The notes under the pieces: model-generated
The model's input: the letters and a program-made list of their open reading frames with translations, nothing else
What the model was told of the DNA's origin: nothing
Database searches by the model: none
From: Pinibacter sp031553495
Lineage (GTDB): Bacteria; Bacteroidota; Bacteroidia; Chitinophagales; Chitinophagaceae
Direction of reading: 5' to 3'
DNA length: 64,000 nucleotides
Assembly (NCBI GenBank): GCA_031553495.1
Contig: JAVBLN010000007.1
Location: 248,001-312,000 of the forward strand
Part shown: piece by piece, positions 42,736 through 51,795 of the stretch
Layout of the letters: every line of letters starts with the position of its first letter
Position numbering within the stretch: the stretch's first letter is position 1
Position numbers and translations under genes: made by a program

Positions 42736-45303
42736 TTATTTTTTAGGATCGAGAGCGTTTGTTAACCTCTCCAGCACATCCTGTAAATGCGCTTTTGTAA
42801 CAGCATCCTGTGTGCCAGGAATAGCTGCCCGTATTTCCGAAGCAAGGCTTCTGGCATGTGCCTTTGCTAATGACATAATATCACTCGTTTTCAAAACACC
42901 CATACTCATTCCCATTTGATTTGGGTTTGCCGGAGGTGTAAATAATGCTATTAGTCTTTCTGTGTACACTTTTTGCAGATTCCTTCTATTGATATCTATT
43001 TTTTGACGACTAGCCACTTCTTTCCATATACCTTTTTTCAGATCGCTGAACATGTCCGAAATGGTATAAGCTTCACTTCCCAATTGGCCTTCCGCTTTCA
43101 GTAGTGAAGTCAGGATCATTGGGTGAAACAAACGGCTTAGCGCATTATCCTGCAGGCTGCTTATTACAGCTACCAGATCTAAATTAATGACAGACGTATA
43201 TTTTTTATTAATGAGCCATGTGGGTGTTGTAAACAATTGTTCCTGTAAAAAGCTCATTGCTTCTTTTTGTTTGGCTTTAGAAACAACTTCGTATACAGCT
43301 CCGGGTTGCTCAATACTTTTAGGAGTGGTCATTGAACCGCCAATGTATTTGGCTACATGTCCTATATACCTGCTATATTGAGAAATTACTTCCCTATACA
43401 TGGTATTGAGATTGGAGTAAGGTTCATTGGGTTCTTTTGTCCACTCTTCCAGTTTTGGTAAAATGCGCTGTAGGTTTTTAATACCATACATACCTGCTTT
43501 CATAGCATTGTCGCCCAGGTCTTCATTTTGGCAGCGCGGGTCAAACGGATCGGTTTCGGTGCCAAACCACAGGCGCTTATTGCTGTTTAGGCTGTCAATG
43601 ATCCATTTATTCAAAACAGGTTTTTCCGCTTCGGGAGATGTAAGATTAGGAAACCACCTGTAGCCCCATTCTATAGCCCACATGTCATAATCGCCGATGC
43701 GTGGGAAAAGGCCTTTCTCAGAAATATTATCTTCGGGTTGTGCCACGTAATTGAAGCGGGCGTAATCCATTATGGAAGGTGTGTGGCCATATGTTTCCAC
43801 GAATTTTTTATCTCTGAGTTTTTCTACCGGCACTGTTGATGAAGAACCGAAATTATGGCGCAAGCCTAGAGTATGACCTACCTCATGTGATGATACAAAA
43901 CGGATCAGTTGCCCCATCAGTTCATCATCAAAACGCATTTTTCTTGCTCTTGGATCTACCGCCGCGGTTTGAATCATATACCAGTTACGCAAAAGCGACA
44001 TTACATTATGATACCAGTTGATGTGGGTTTCCATAATTTCTCCGCTGCGTGGGTCGTGTACGTGTGGTCCGCTTGCGTTAGGTATGTCTGATGGTTTATA
44101 CACAATTGCCGAGTGGCGCGCATCTTCAAGGCTCCACAGCGAATCGTTTACCGGCGCTTCTTTAGCCATGATCGCGTTTTTCCAGCCTGCTTTTTCGAAA
44201 GCTGCCTGCCAGTCATTCACACCCTGAATTAAATAAGGCACCCATTTTTTTGGCGTGGCAGGGTCAATATAAAAAACAATTGGTTTTGCGGGTTCTACCA
44301 GTTCTCCACGTTTGTATTTTTCTACATCTTCCGGTTTGGGTTCCAAACGCCAGCGTGTAATCATGCTTATTCTCTTTACCCCTTGAGGATCAGCGTCAAA
44401 ATCTACATAACCCGTTGCGAAATAACCTACACGGCCATCAAAATACCGTGACTGCATAGGTTTGGCCGGCAACAATACCATGGAGCTGTTAAGCTCATAA
44501 GTGGCCGGAGAGCTGGGTGGAGGCGTAGGCGAAGGCATGCCCATGGGAGCAGCGGCTGTTTTGGTATATGTTTTAACAGTTCTGATCTCAATATTCATTG
44601 GAAATGAGCGAACTCCTTGAATGTATGATTTATCAACCTGGTATCCTCCTATTTTGATGTGGTTCTTTAATTGTGTATCAAAAAACAAAATATCGTTATC
44701 GCCATTTAAATAATCTGTTATATCAATAACAGAAGCATAGGATTGTTTTGAGGTGCTGTCCTTATAGTGATAAGCTTTTACATCAAATGCCGCTACAATG
44801 GGTTGCAAATTGGAATTACGCACAGATCTGTACATGCCATCAGCGGAAGAGTCCTTCGACATTTCCAGGTAAGAAATATTTTTAATATAAACTTTATTAT
44901 TATTAGGGCCTTTCACAAATTGAATAACGTTTTCCCCAATCTGATCGCCGGCATATCCAAAAAAACCTGTACGACTGCCGGCAGCGGCTTTGGTAATACG
45001 GTTTACAATTAAGACATCCCTTTCCAATAAAGAATCAGGAATTTCGAAATAAAACCTTTCATCGATTTTATGGATCATAAACAAGCCGGAATCGGTTACG
45101 GCTTTGTTGGTAATAACCTCTTTATAAGGCTTAGGGCCTTGCTTGGGAGGTGTGGGCATAGAAGGAGGAGTTTGCGGTGCTGTGGCAGGCGCGGTTGTTT
45201 TAGCGGGTTGTTTTTTCCCCGGTTTTTCCTGTGCGGTGGCTGTATAAAAAAATATACATACGGCTACGGAAAACAATACAGTGGTAAACCTGGTAATTTT
45301 CAT
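42736..45303 (-). CDS. Secreted zinc-dependent metalloprotease (DUF5117/DUF5118 type)
   Basis: The protein has 855 residues. The signal peptide ends TATAQ (about 25), followed by a Pro/Thr/Lys-rich spacer (about 26-60). A DUF5118-like segment (VTDSGLFMIHKIDERFYFEIPDSLLERDVLIVNRI) and a DUF5117-like beta domain (STYELNSSMVLLPAKPMQ...RVGYFATGYVDF) precede the metzincin-like catalytic part. Its zinc motif is HEVGHTLGLRHN (His473, His477, His483; catalytic Glu474), followed by a Met-turn-like PSIMDYARFNYV. A helical C-terminal domain completes it. It is expected in the periplasm or outside the cell; the substrate is unknown. A strong terminator lies right after the stop. Confidence 0.88.
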   Translation of the reverse strand: MKITRFTTVLFSVAVCIFFYTATAQEKPGKKQPAKTTAPATAPQTPPSMPTPPKQGPKPYKEVITNKAVTDSGLFMIHKIDERFYFEIPDSLLERDVLIVNRITKAAAGSRTGFFGYAGDQIGENVIQFVKGPNNNKVYIKNISYLEMSKDSSADGMYRSVRNSNLQPIVAAFDVKAYHYKDSTSKQSYASVIDITDYLNGDNDILFFDTQLKNHIKIGGYQVDKSYIQGVRSFPMNIEIRTVKTYTKTAAAPMGMPSPTPPPSSPATYELNSSMVLLPAKPMQSRYFDGRVGYFATGYVDFDADPQGVKRISMITRWRLEPKPEDVEKYKRGELVEPAKPIVFYIDPATPKKWVPYLIQGVNDWQAAFEKAGWKNAIMAKEAPVNDSLWSLEDARHSAIVYKPSDIPNASGPHVHDPRSGEIMETHINWYHNVMSLLRNWYMIQTAAVDPRARKMRFDDELMGQLIRFVSSHEVGHTLGLRHNFGSSSTVPVEKLRDKKFVETYGHTPSIMDYARFNYVAQPEDNISEKGLFPRIGDYDMWAIEWGYRWFPNLTSPEAEKPVLNKWIIDSLNSNKRLWFGTETDPFDPRCQNEDLGDNAMKAGMYGIKNLQRILPKLEEWTKEPNEPYSNLNTMYREVISQYSRYIGHVAKYIGGSMTTPKSIEQPGAVYEVVSKAKQKEAMSFLQEQLFTTPTWLINKKYTSVINLDLVAVISSLQDNALSRLFHPMILTSLLKAEGQLGSEAYTISDMFSDLKKGIWKEVASRQKIDINRRNLQKVYTERLIALFTPPANPNQMGMSMGVLKTSDIMSLAKAHARSLASEIRAAIPGTQDAVTKAHLQDVLERLTNALDPKK

Positions 45304-45535
45304 TTTCTATAGATTAAGTGTAACCGAAAATATGTTAAGGGTATGCACTCAAAAAAAAAATTACAGCAACGGAAAAAAAACTACTGTAACTGGATTGAAA
45401 GGTTGCCGGTGTTCAACACTGGTAAACTCCACAACATTCAGGTAGATTGAAATAATAACAGGTTCATTGACAACTATTATGCTAATAACCTTTTAGCCCT
45501 ATACTGTTGCTTTAAGCCACGAGCCTGTTGCTTTA

Positions 45536-45637
45536 TATTTCACACGGCATAAAAATGTGCAATGTTCTTTTTGGATATCAACTGTTGTGCTACTATTAAA
45601 CATCGTTGTGTCACTCACTTGTGCGGTAGGAACTTTA
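45536..45637 (-). repeat. Modular intergenic repeat, copy 20 (L1-C1-R1 with tail)
   Basis: Reverse copy including the tail (TTTCACACGGCATAAAAATG on this strand). It is the left arm of a large inverted structure with copy 21. Confidence 0.9.
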
Positions 45638-45744
45638 GTGGGCGGTTGATAGTTGGCAGCGGGCAGTTGGCAGTAGAGAAGTCAGAGACAGAAGTTAGTG
45701 GTTGACCTCTTAACTGCCCACTGCCTACTGTCAACTGCCCACTC
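45638..45744. repeat. Facing 7-bp repeat tracts between copies 20 and 21
   Basis: GGGCAGT-type heptamers, a GTCAGAG-type centre, then ACTGCCC-type heptamers that are the reverse complement of the first set. Together with the flanking repeat copies this makes a near-palindromic block of about 240 bp. Confidence 0.8.
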
Positions 45745-45747
45745 GCT

Positions 45748-45817
45748 CAATAGAATTCCTATTGCACAAGTGAGTGACACAACGATGATGCCATGAAAAA
45801 CTACCGTTGGTACCATA
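45748..45817 (+). repeat. Modular intergenic repeat, copy 21 (L1-C1-R2)
   Basis: A mosaic copy: L1 left end, C1 core, R2-type right end (GATGCCATGAAAAACTACCG). Confidence 0.88.
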
Positions 45818-46165
45818 AAAAAAATCTCAACTCCCACGAGGTAGAAATAAAGTAATAGTGATCTAAATGATATTTAATAAATATGATATAATAATAATGT
45901 AATCAATTTTTGCAGGCAAAGAAGAACAATAATTTGAAATACACCCATTATTATTGTTTTTACTAAAAATCTGTATCTTACCTTAGAATTTAATTTGAAA
46001 TTTTACGGGCAAAAACCAAAATGGATGTTGGAATCAATTCAAAGAAAGTTAAAATCGTGATTTATTTAACTAATATTTCTATTTTTTCGGTGATTCTTTA
46101 ATATTTCTGATAATAATTTGGTTTTAGAAAAAGTTTTTTCAGTAGAATTGTGGCCCCTTAATTTA
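45818..46165. other. AT-rich leader region of the exbB operon
   Basis: No gene or repeat is seen. It is strongly AT-rich with T-runs, and presumably carries regulation of the ExbB-ExbD-TonB operon. Confidence 0.45.
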
Positions 46166-46195
46166 TTGTGTATTAAAATTCATAAATAAAATTTG
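46166..46195 (+). promoter_or_regulatory. Possible exbB promoter
   Basis: TTG at 46166-46168, exactly 19 nt, then AAAATTTG (two mismatches in the TA) at 46188-46195; the ATG is 25 bp further on. Confidence 0.35.
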
Positions 46196-46220
46196 TTTAA
46201 AAACTAAAAAACAAACGATC

Positions 46221-47093
46221 ATGGCTGAAACAAAACCTACAGCTACAGCTCCAGTAAAGGCTGCAACATCCGTTCAGGTTAAGAAAAGAAGTAACGCTAT
46301 CTCATGGCTCGCTCCATTGTGTTGTATTATTGCCGGTTACGTAATCTGGCGATATGTATTAGGAAACCCTGCAAATTTTAAGGCACCGGATCCGGATCCT
46401 AGTCACTGGTTTTGGCCAAGTCACCAAGGTCCAATAGGTACTTTTACAAAGATGTATGAAGGTGGTATAGTGGTACCGGTGTTGATTGGGACTTTTTTAA
46501 CTGCAATTACATTTTGTGTTGAGAGATTTCTTACTATTTCAAAAGCTACAGGTACCGGTAACATTGCTGAATTTATTCGCAAAGTGCAATATCAGTTGGC
46601 TAACAAAAATGTTGATGCTGCTCTTAATGAGTGCGACAAACAAAAAGGATCTGTGGGTAATGTAATGAAAGCAGGCTTGCGCAAGTACAAAGAAATGATT
46701 ACTAACACAGAATTGGATACAGAACAAAAAGTACTGGCTATTCAAAAAGAAGTGGAGGAAGCTACGGCTTTGGAATTGCCTATGCTTGAGAAAAACCTTG
46801 TATTCCTTTCAACTATCGCTTCGGTAGCCACACTGTTGGGTCTGTTTGGAACGGTGTTAGGGATGATCCGTTCATTCTCCAAACTGGGTGATGAAAGTGG
46901 TGGAGGTGAAGCTGCTCGTGAGTTGTCTCAAGGTATCTCTGAAGCGCTTTATAACACTGCATTGGGTATCGGTACATCTGCCGTTGCTATCATTATGTAT
47001 AATGTGTTCACTACCAGGATTGATGGTATCACTTTCGGTATTGACGAATCCGGATTTACTTTAACACAAAGCTTCGCTTCTTTGTATAAATAA
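46221..47093 (+). CDS. exbB: MotA/TolQ/ExbB proton-channel protein
   Basis: The protein has 290 residues. It is the ExbB-type subunit of the proton-driven motor that powers TonB. Three membrane helices are visible: ISWLAPLCCIIAGYVIWRYVL (about 28-48), GIVVPVLIGTFLTAITFCVERF (about 81-102), and a C-terminal pair including STIASVATLLGLFGTVLGMIRSF and ALYNTALGIGTSAVAIIMYNVF with the conserved channel Thr/Gly residues. An Ala/Thr/Lys-rich N-terminal extension is usual for Bacteroidota. It is first in an operon with two exbD genes and tonB, all on the same strand with gaps of 31-81 bp. Confidence 0.92.
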   Translation: MAETKPTATAPVKAATSVQVKKRSNAISWLAPLCCIIAGYVIWRYVLGNPANFKAPDPDPSHWFWPSHQGPIGTFTKMYEGGIVVPVLIGTFLTAITFCVERFLTISKATGTGNIAEFIRKVQYQLANKNVDAALNECDKQKGSVGNVMKAGLRKYKEMITNTELDTEQKVLAIQKEVEEATALELPMLEKNLVFLSTIASVATLLGLFGTVLGMIRSFSKLGDESGGGEAARELSQGISEALYNTALGIGTSAVAIIMYNVFTTRIDGITFGIDESGFTLTQSFASLYK

Positions 47094-47174
47094 GAAAAGT
47101 GAGTTTTTTTATGCCAGCCTTTATGGAATCTGGCATCAAGTGAATCTAAATAGTGAATTTATTAATAACTAATC

Positions 47175-47846
47175 ATGGCTAGAGCTAAATTACCACGAAA
47201 GAGTACGAATATTGACATGACGGCGATGTGTGATGTGGCGTTTCTTTTGTTGTCGTTTTTCATTCTGACAACAAAATTTAAGCCATCTGAAGCACTGGCT
47301 GTTACTCCTCCAAGTTCAGTATCTACAAAAGTCGTGGAAGGTAAAGATGTTGTTTTGGTGACCATTGACAAAGAAGGAAAAGTGTTTTTTTCACTGTCTG
47401 ACGATGCTCCTAAAAAAGAAGTGTTTGAGGCGTTAAATACAAACAGAAACCTGGGACTAAGCAGCGCGGAAATTGCAAACCTTGCCAATCTGCCGTTCAT
47501 GGGCATTCCTTTGAGTCAAATAAAATCTCTGGCATCTAAAACTCCCGATGATTTTAAAGGGATTAATTTCCCCGGCATACCAGTAATGGATACTGCCAAC
47601 AATGAGTTGATCCCTTGGGTAGCGGCAGCATTGACAGCCTTCCAGGGTCAGAGAATGAATCTGCAGGTAAAAGGTGATAATCAGGCAAAATATCCTTCAT
47701 TTGCGGCTGTAATTAAGGCATTTAAGAAAAATGACCAATTGAAGTTTCAAATGGTTACCAATGCAGAAGGTGTTCCGGTTGGTACTGAATTGTATAACAA
47801 GAATTTGAAAGCTATACAGGCAGGTAAAAAACCGGGTGAAGATTAA
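47175..47846 (+). CDS. exbD: ExbD-family biopolymer transporter, long form
   Basis: The protein has 223 residues. The N-terminus RKSTNIDMTAMCDVAFLLLSFFILTTKFKP is the ExbD/TolR TM helix with the proton-carrying Asp in MCDVAFLL. A periplasmic domain follows, with QVKGDNQAKYPSFAAVIKAFKK in the C-terminal part. It is longer than classical ExbD because of a loop of about 60 residues (SSAEIANLANLPFMGIPLSQIKSLASKTPDDFKG) within the periplasmic domain, typical of the first of the two ExbD paralogues in this phylum. It works with ExbB upstream and TonB downstream. Confidence 0.9.
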   Translation: MARAKLPRKSTNIDMTAMCDVAFLLLSFFILTTKFKPSEALAVTPPSSVSTKVVEGKDVVLVTIDKEGKVFFSLSDDAPKKEVFEALNTNRNLGLSSAEIANLANLPFMGIPLSQIKSLASKTPDDFKGINFPGIPVMDTANNELIPWVAAALTAFQGQRMNLQVKGDNQAKYPSFAAVIKAFKKNDQLKFQMVTNAEGVPVGTELYNKNLKAIQAGKKPGED

Positions 47847-47877
47847 ATTAATTTTTTAACAATAATACTTTTGCGAT

Positions 47878-48423
47878 ATGGCAGAAATGGATACTTCAGG
47901 TGGAAGTAGCAGTCATAAAAAGGGACCAGGCGTTAAGAAAAGTAAAAAACTTTCTACACGCGTTGACCTTACGCCAATGGTGGATTTGGGATTCCTGCTA
48001 ATCACCTTCTTCATATTTACCACAACCATGAGCCAGCCGACAGCTATGAGGCTGAACCTGCCACAGGATACAAAAGATCCTGAAGATGTTACTAAGGCTA
48101 AGGAATCTGGCGCATTGACCCTGTTGTTAGGGAAAAATGATCTGGTATACTATTATGAAGGAATGTTGAAGGATGACGCATCCAACTTTCAGACATCCAA
48201 CTTCAAGGACATCAGAGATGTTATTTTGAAGAAAAAAAGATCTACTAGTCCGGATGATTTTGTAGTAGTAATAAAAGCGGATGATGACGCTAGCTACAAA
48301 AATACAGTGGATATTTTAGATGAGATGACTATTAATGATGTAAAGCGATATGCTCTGGTAGACATTTTTGATATAGAAACCCAGCTTATTAAAAAAACAG
48401 AGCAAACTGAGGGTGTAAAATAG
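47878..48423 (+). CDS. exbD: ExbD-family biopolymer transporter, second copy
   Basis: The protein has 181 residues. A basic N-terminal stretch (KKGPGVKKSKKLSTRVDLTP) precedes the TM helix MVDLGFLLITFFIFTTTM, which contains the conserved Asp. The periplasmic domain follows, with FVVVIKADDDASYKNTVDILDEMTINDVKRYALVDI, the TolR/ExbD signature. It is distinct from the ExbD protein encoded immediately upstream rather than a recent duplicate. Two ExbDs per ExbB/TonB cluster is a recognised Bacteroidota arrangement, and the second copy may be dispensable or specialised; nothing here decides that. Confidence 0.9.
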   Translation: MAEMDTSGGSSSHKKGPGVKKSKKLSTRVDLTPMVDLGFLLITFFIFTTTMSQPTAMRLNLPQDTKDPEDVTKAKESGALTLLLGKNDLVYYYEGMLKDDASNFQTSNFKDIRDVILKKKRSTSPDDFVVVIKADDDASYKNTVDILDEMTINDVKRYALVDIFDIETQLIKKTEQTEGVK

Positions 48424-48479
48424 GGGTGATTATTTTGTGAAAAATCAAATGAATTGAATCTAATTTAAAAAGCTTTACA

Positions 48480-49316
48480 ATGGAAGTAAACAAAATATTA
48501 AGTGCCGATATTCTGGACATCATATTTGATGGCAGGAATAAATCATATGGCGCTTATGAGCTACGGAAAACATATAACAGGCGCATTGTAATATCATTGA
48601 TTGTTACAGCCGCTATATGTGCTCTTGTCTTCCTAAGTTACTTCGCTTCAAAAGCCTTCGAAAAAACTGACACTAAAACAGAAATGATTGTGCAGGATGT
48701 GCAATTGGAGGAAGTGAAAACAGAAGAGAAGAAAAATGAACCGCCGCCACCGCCGCCGCCGCCAAAACCGGTAGAGCCGCCAAAAGTGGAAATGGCGAAA
48801 TTTACACCTCCTAAAATTGTGAAAGATGAAGAGGTGAAGGAAGATGAAAAACCACCGGAAGTTGCCAAACTGGAAGATGTAAAGATTGGTACCAAAAACC
48901 AGGAAGGGGTGAAAGATGAAGGTATCGTGGCTCCTCCTATTTCTGATGCCGGTAAAGGTGTGGTGGAAGCTCCTAAGAAAGTAGAAGAAGATTGGGACAA
49001 AACCTTTACAAAGGTGGAAATTGAATCAGAATATCCCGGTGGCCCGGGAGCATGGGCTCGCTACTTAAACAAAAGCTTACGTTATCCGCAGGAAGCGATA
49101 GACAATGAAGTTCAAGGTACAGTCGTTGTTCAGTTTATTGTGGATAAAGAAGGTAAGGTGAGTGATGTGGAAGCCATCAGTGGTCCTAAAGAATTACAAG
49201 AAGAAGCAATTCGTGTAATTAAAAAAAGTGGTACTTGGACACCTGCCGTTCAAAACGGACGCCAGGTAAAAAGCTACAAAAAGCAACCGGTTACCTTCCG
49301 TCTTCAAACAGAGTAA
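48480..49316 (+). CDS. tonB: TonB family energy transducer
   Basis: The protein has 278 residues. The N-terminal segment includes IIFDGRNKSYGAYELRKTYNRR, the phylum-specific start, and one TM helix (VISLIVTAAICALVFLSYFA, about 38-57). A Glu/Lys/Pro spacer with a run of eight prolines spans about 83-150. The C-terminal TonB domain reads LNKSLRYPQEAIDNEVQGTVVVQFIVDKEGKVSDVEAISG...IRVIKKSGTWTPAVQNGRQVKS, with the YP and W-x-PA signatures. It transmits motor force to outer-membrane receptors, probably including barrel proteins like the one at 33706. A strong terminator follows. Confidence 0.94.
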   Translation: MEVNKILSADILDIIFDGRNKSYGAYELRKTYNRRIVISLIVTAAICALVFLSYFASKAFEKTDTKTEMIVQDVQLEEVKTEEKKNEPPPPPPPPKPVEPPKVEMAKFTPPKIVKDEEVKEDEKPPEVAKLEDVKIGTKNQEGVKDEGIVAPPISDAGKGVVEAPKKVEEDWDKTFTKVEIESEYPGGPGAWARYLNKSLRYPQEAIDNEVQGTVVVQFIVDKEGKVSDVEAISGPKELQEEAIRVIKKSGTWTPAVQNGRQVKSYKKQPVTFRLQTE

Positions 49317-49336
49317 TATATTCTCTGAAAAAATAT

Positions 49337-49378
49337 AAAGAGGCTGTCTCATTTACTATTGGGACAGCCTCTTTTTTA
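49337..49378 (+). terminator. Rho-independent terminator of the exbB-tonB operon
   Basis: Stem AAAGAGGCTGTC / GACAGCCTCTTT with a loop of about 14 nt followed by TTTTTT, 20 bp after the tonB stop. Confidence 0.88.
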
Positions 49379-49392
49379 GTTGAAAGTGCTTA

Positions 49393-49430
49393 TTGAATGG
49401 AGAATGGAGATTTGAGAATAGAGAGTGCTG
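49393..49430. repeat. 7-bp repeat tract (GAGAATG / GAGATTT units)
   Basis: Heptamers leading into GAGAGTGCTGCATG, related to the GAGAGTGCTTTATAC motif seen at 33400, 52640 and 57008. Confidence 0.55.
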
Positions 49431-49592
49431 CATGTTAAAGATGCAGAAGAAATCAAAAGCATTCAAAAATGGATGAAACTGTGAATGGGAAAACAAACCC
49501 TGAGTATGTTTTGTGTTAGTCTCGGTGGTTCATTTGCTGATTTTTGCCCACCGCTCAACTCCCAATTAATTACTAACTTGCCTCTTAATAGA

Positions 49593-50174
49593 GTGGCTTT
49601 TTTAAAAAAAATATCAAATTTTACAGGTAGTGATGCAGAGCTGGTATGGCAATTCAAGCATACCGGCAGCGCGGAAACTTTAGCACTATTGTACCAGAAT
49701 TATATGGAGCTGGTATATGGTGTTTGCCTGAAGTATCTTGAACATCATGAACTTGCAAGAGATGCGGTGATGAATATTTATACGGAATTAGCGCCCAAAA
49801 TTCAAAAGCATGAAATAGAAAATTTTAAGAGCTGGATTTATGTGGTGGCTAAAAACCATTGTCTTATGTATTTGCGAAGTCAAAAAGGCAAAAAAACCGT
49901 GAGTGTCGAAGGTAACTTTATGCAATTGGAAACAGATGCGCATCTGGAGGGTGTACAGCAAAAGGAAATGCAATTGGAGCAAATGGAAGATTGTTTGCAA
50001 GAACTGGCTGCAGATCAAAAACAAAGTATAGAACTCTTTTACCTGCAAAACAAAAGCTATAACGAAATAACGGAAATAACAGGTTATGAATGGAATAAAG
50101 TGCGAAGCCTGATTCAAAACGGAAGACGCAACCTGAAAATTTGCATGGATGCAAAAAAACGCCATTATTGCTGA
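49593..50174 (+). CDS. ECF-type RNA polymerase sigma factor
   Basis: The protein has 193 residues from GTG 49593. The open frame extends upstream to ATG 49485, but those 36 residues come from short-repeat sequence and do not look like a sigma N-terminus. Region 2: LLYQNYMELVYGVCLKYLEHHELARDAVMNIYTEL followed by FKSWIYVVAKNHCLMYLRSQKGKK. Region 4: ELAADQKQSIELFYLQNKSYNEITEITGYEWNKVRSLIQNGRRNLK. The next gene, 32 bp away, encodes a membrane protein with an anti-sigma-like start. Position right after the TonB operon suggests control of envelope or nutrient uptake, by inference only. Confidence 0.85.
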   Translation: MAFLKKISNFTGSDAELVWQFKHTGSAETLALLYQNYMELVYGVCLKYLEHHELARDAVMNIYTELAPKIQKHEIENFKSWIYVVAKNHCLMYLRSQKGKKTVSVEGNFMQLETDAHLEGVQQKEMQLEQMEDCLQELAADQKQSIELFYLQNKSYNEITEITGYEWNKVRSLIQNGRRNLKICMDAKKRHYC

Positions 50175-50206
50175 CAACCGGCAAAATAATTTTACCGGTC
50201 ATATAA

Positions 50207-51514
50207 ATGATCAATAATAACAACCATATTAAAACTTATACCGCCGAAGATATCCGCAACTACTGGAACGGAAAAATGACGGCGCGCCAAATGTATGAGC
50301 TTGAAAAGGCTTCACTGGATGATCCGTTTTTGTCTGATGCCCTGGAAGGATATGCCAAAGTAAATGATACTACTTCTCAAAACGATATCAACTGGCTACG
50401 CCAACAACTGAATAAAGAAAACGATAACAAAGTAATTCCATTATATAAAGCACGGTGGTTTAGGGTAGCGGCTATGCTGCTGATTGTATGCGGGCTTGCC
50501 TCATTGAGCTACTTTATTTTTACCACCACGCCTTCCAATAAAAATATCGCGCAGGTTCCCCCTGGAAAGGAAGAACAGCCGTTGCATAAAAATGATAGTA
50601 TTTCCCCGGTGGTGCAAGCGCCAACTGCTATAAAAGATAGTACGCCAGTTTCTTCAAACACCAGGAATTTACCGCAGGCAACAGGAATTCGTGAAGAAGT
50701 AAAACCTGTTCAAACAGATGAAGTTTTTGAAAAGCATGATGTGCAAGTAGAAACCGTGCCTGCAAATGCCAGGGAAAATAAGGATGAAAAGGCTGTAGCT
50801 ACTTCGGGAGTGCGTATTGATGCTGAAAAAAATATTGCCGTAAAACCCGCTCAAAACGCTTTTAGCGATTCTGTACAGGAAATAACTATTACCCGCAGGC
50901 AATCAAAACTTAAAGAAAAAAACGCGAACAATGATGAAAGCGAGTTGTTTGGTAAGGTTACAGGAGTACGGGACGAGCCCATACCCGGCGCTTTGGTGAA
51001 ATCGAATAATTTCAATAATTACGCGGTTACCGATAAAAATGGTTACTTCCGTTTGAAAGTGCCCGATACTGCAGTAAATGAAAATGTAACCGTAAGTTCT
51101 TTTGGTTTCGAAACAACTAATCAGTATTTAAAAAACAGGGTAGAAAACAAGATCCGCTTGTTGGAAAATAAAAATGCTTCCAACGAAGAAATGGTGGTGG
51201 TAGGATATGGTACACGAAAAAAGGAAAGCCTTGCAAATAGCAATATCGGCAATAATAATACAGCACAGGCTTCACCCAAAAGCGGTTGGGACGCATACAA
51301 TAACTACATCGCCAAAAACAAACGCGACGCCGATACTATTCGCGGCGAAGTAATACTCAGTTTTGATATCGATAAAAACGGCAAGCCCGTTAATATTTCG
51401 GTTGAAAAATCGCTTTCAAAAGAGCAGGATAAAGAAGCTGTAAGACTTTTGAAAGAAGGCGCCGAATGGCAACCAGTAAAGTCTTCCAATGTAAAATTTT
51501 CTATAACATTTTAA
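50207..51514 (+). CDS. Membrane protein with anti-sigma-like N-terminus, CarboxypepD_reg and TonB-C-like domains
   Basis: The protein has 435 residues. Parts in order: a cytoplasmic N-terminus (AEDIRNYWNGKMTARQMYELEKASLDDPFLSDALEGY), the motif type found in Bacteroidota anti-sigma-like proteins; one TM helix (FRVAAMLLIVCGLASLSYFIF, about 85-105); and a long low-complexity linker. A CarboxypepD_reg fold (LFGKVTGVRDEPIPGALVKSNNFNNYAVTDKNGYFRLKVPDT) follows. Next comes EEMVVVGYGTRKKES, which closely resembles the start of SusC-type receptor plugs, and finally a TonB-C-like domain (GEVILSFDIDKNGKPVNISVEKSLS...LKEGAEWQPVK). It probably senses an envelope signal and controls the sigma factor encoded upstream. 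The plug-like motif is the odd part. Confidence 0.82.
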   Translation: MINNNNHIKTYTAEDIRNYWNGKMTARQMYELEKASLDDPFLSDALEGYAKVNDTTSQNDINWLRQQLNKENDNKVIPLYKARWFRVAAMLLIVCGLASLSYFIFTTTPSNKNIAQVPPGKEEQPLHKNDSISPVVQAPTAIKDSTPVSSNTRNLPQATGIREEVKPVQTDEVFEKHDVQVETVPANARENKDEKAVATSGVRIDAEKNIAVKPAQNAFSDSVQEITITRRQSKLKEKNANNDESELFGKVTGVRDEPIPGALVKSNNFNNYAVTDKNGYFRLKVPDTAVNENVTVSSFGFETTNQYLKNRVENKIRLLENKNASNEEMVVVGYGTRKKESLANSNIGNNNTAQASPKSGWDAYNNYIAKNKRDADTIRGEVILSFDIDKNGKPVNISVEKSLSKEQDKEAVRLLKEGAEWQPVKSSNVKFSITF

Positions 51515-51539
51515 GCGTGTTGCCCATGTGAGGCTGCTT

Positions 51540-51649
51540 TATATATTTCACACAGTATGATTTTATACATTTATTTTTTGGGAACCGGCGGTAGTGCTAC
51601 TATTAAGCTTCTGTTGTGTCACTCACTTGTGCGGTAGTAATGCTATGGA
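51540..51649 (-). repeat. Modular intergenic repeat, copy 22 (L1-C1-R1 with tail)
   Basis: Reverse copy with tail traces (TTTCACACAGTATGATTTTA). It lies left of the response-regulator gene, inverted relative to copy 23 on its right. Confidence 0.88.
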
Positions 51650-51652
51650 GCG

Positions 51653-51702
51653 GGTAATGAGTTGTGAGTTATGAGTTATGAGTTGTGAATTATGAGTGAG
51701 AG
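51653..51702. repeat. 7-bp repeat tract (GAGTTAT / GAGTTGT units)
   Basis: Six regular heptamers follow the left end of copy 22, then GAGAGATTTCTCGCACAG. Confidence 0.8.
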
Positions 51703-51782
51703 AGATTTCTCGCACAGTTTGGTGTATGCGTCCTTTTTTTCGATTACCGCTTTGTGGTATTGCTATCCTAAAAGATTAGTAT

Positions 51783-51790
51783 CACCTTTG
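51783..51790 (+). promoter_or_regulatory. Near-consensus -7 element abutting the response regulator start
   Basis: CACCTTTG (one mismatch to TAnnTTTG) with TTG at 51760, spacer 20 nt. It ends five bases before the ATG at 51796, again implying almost no leader. Confidence 0.4.
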
Positions 51791-51795
51791 CCTGT

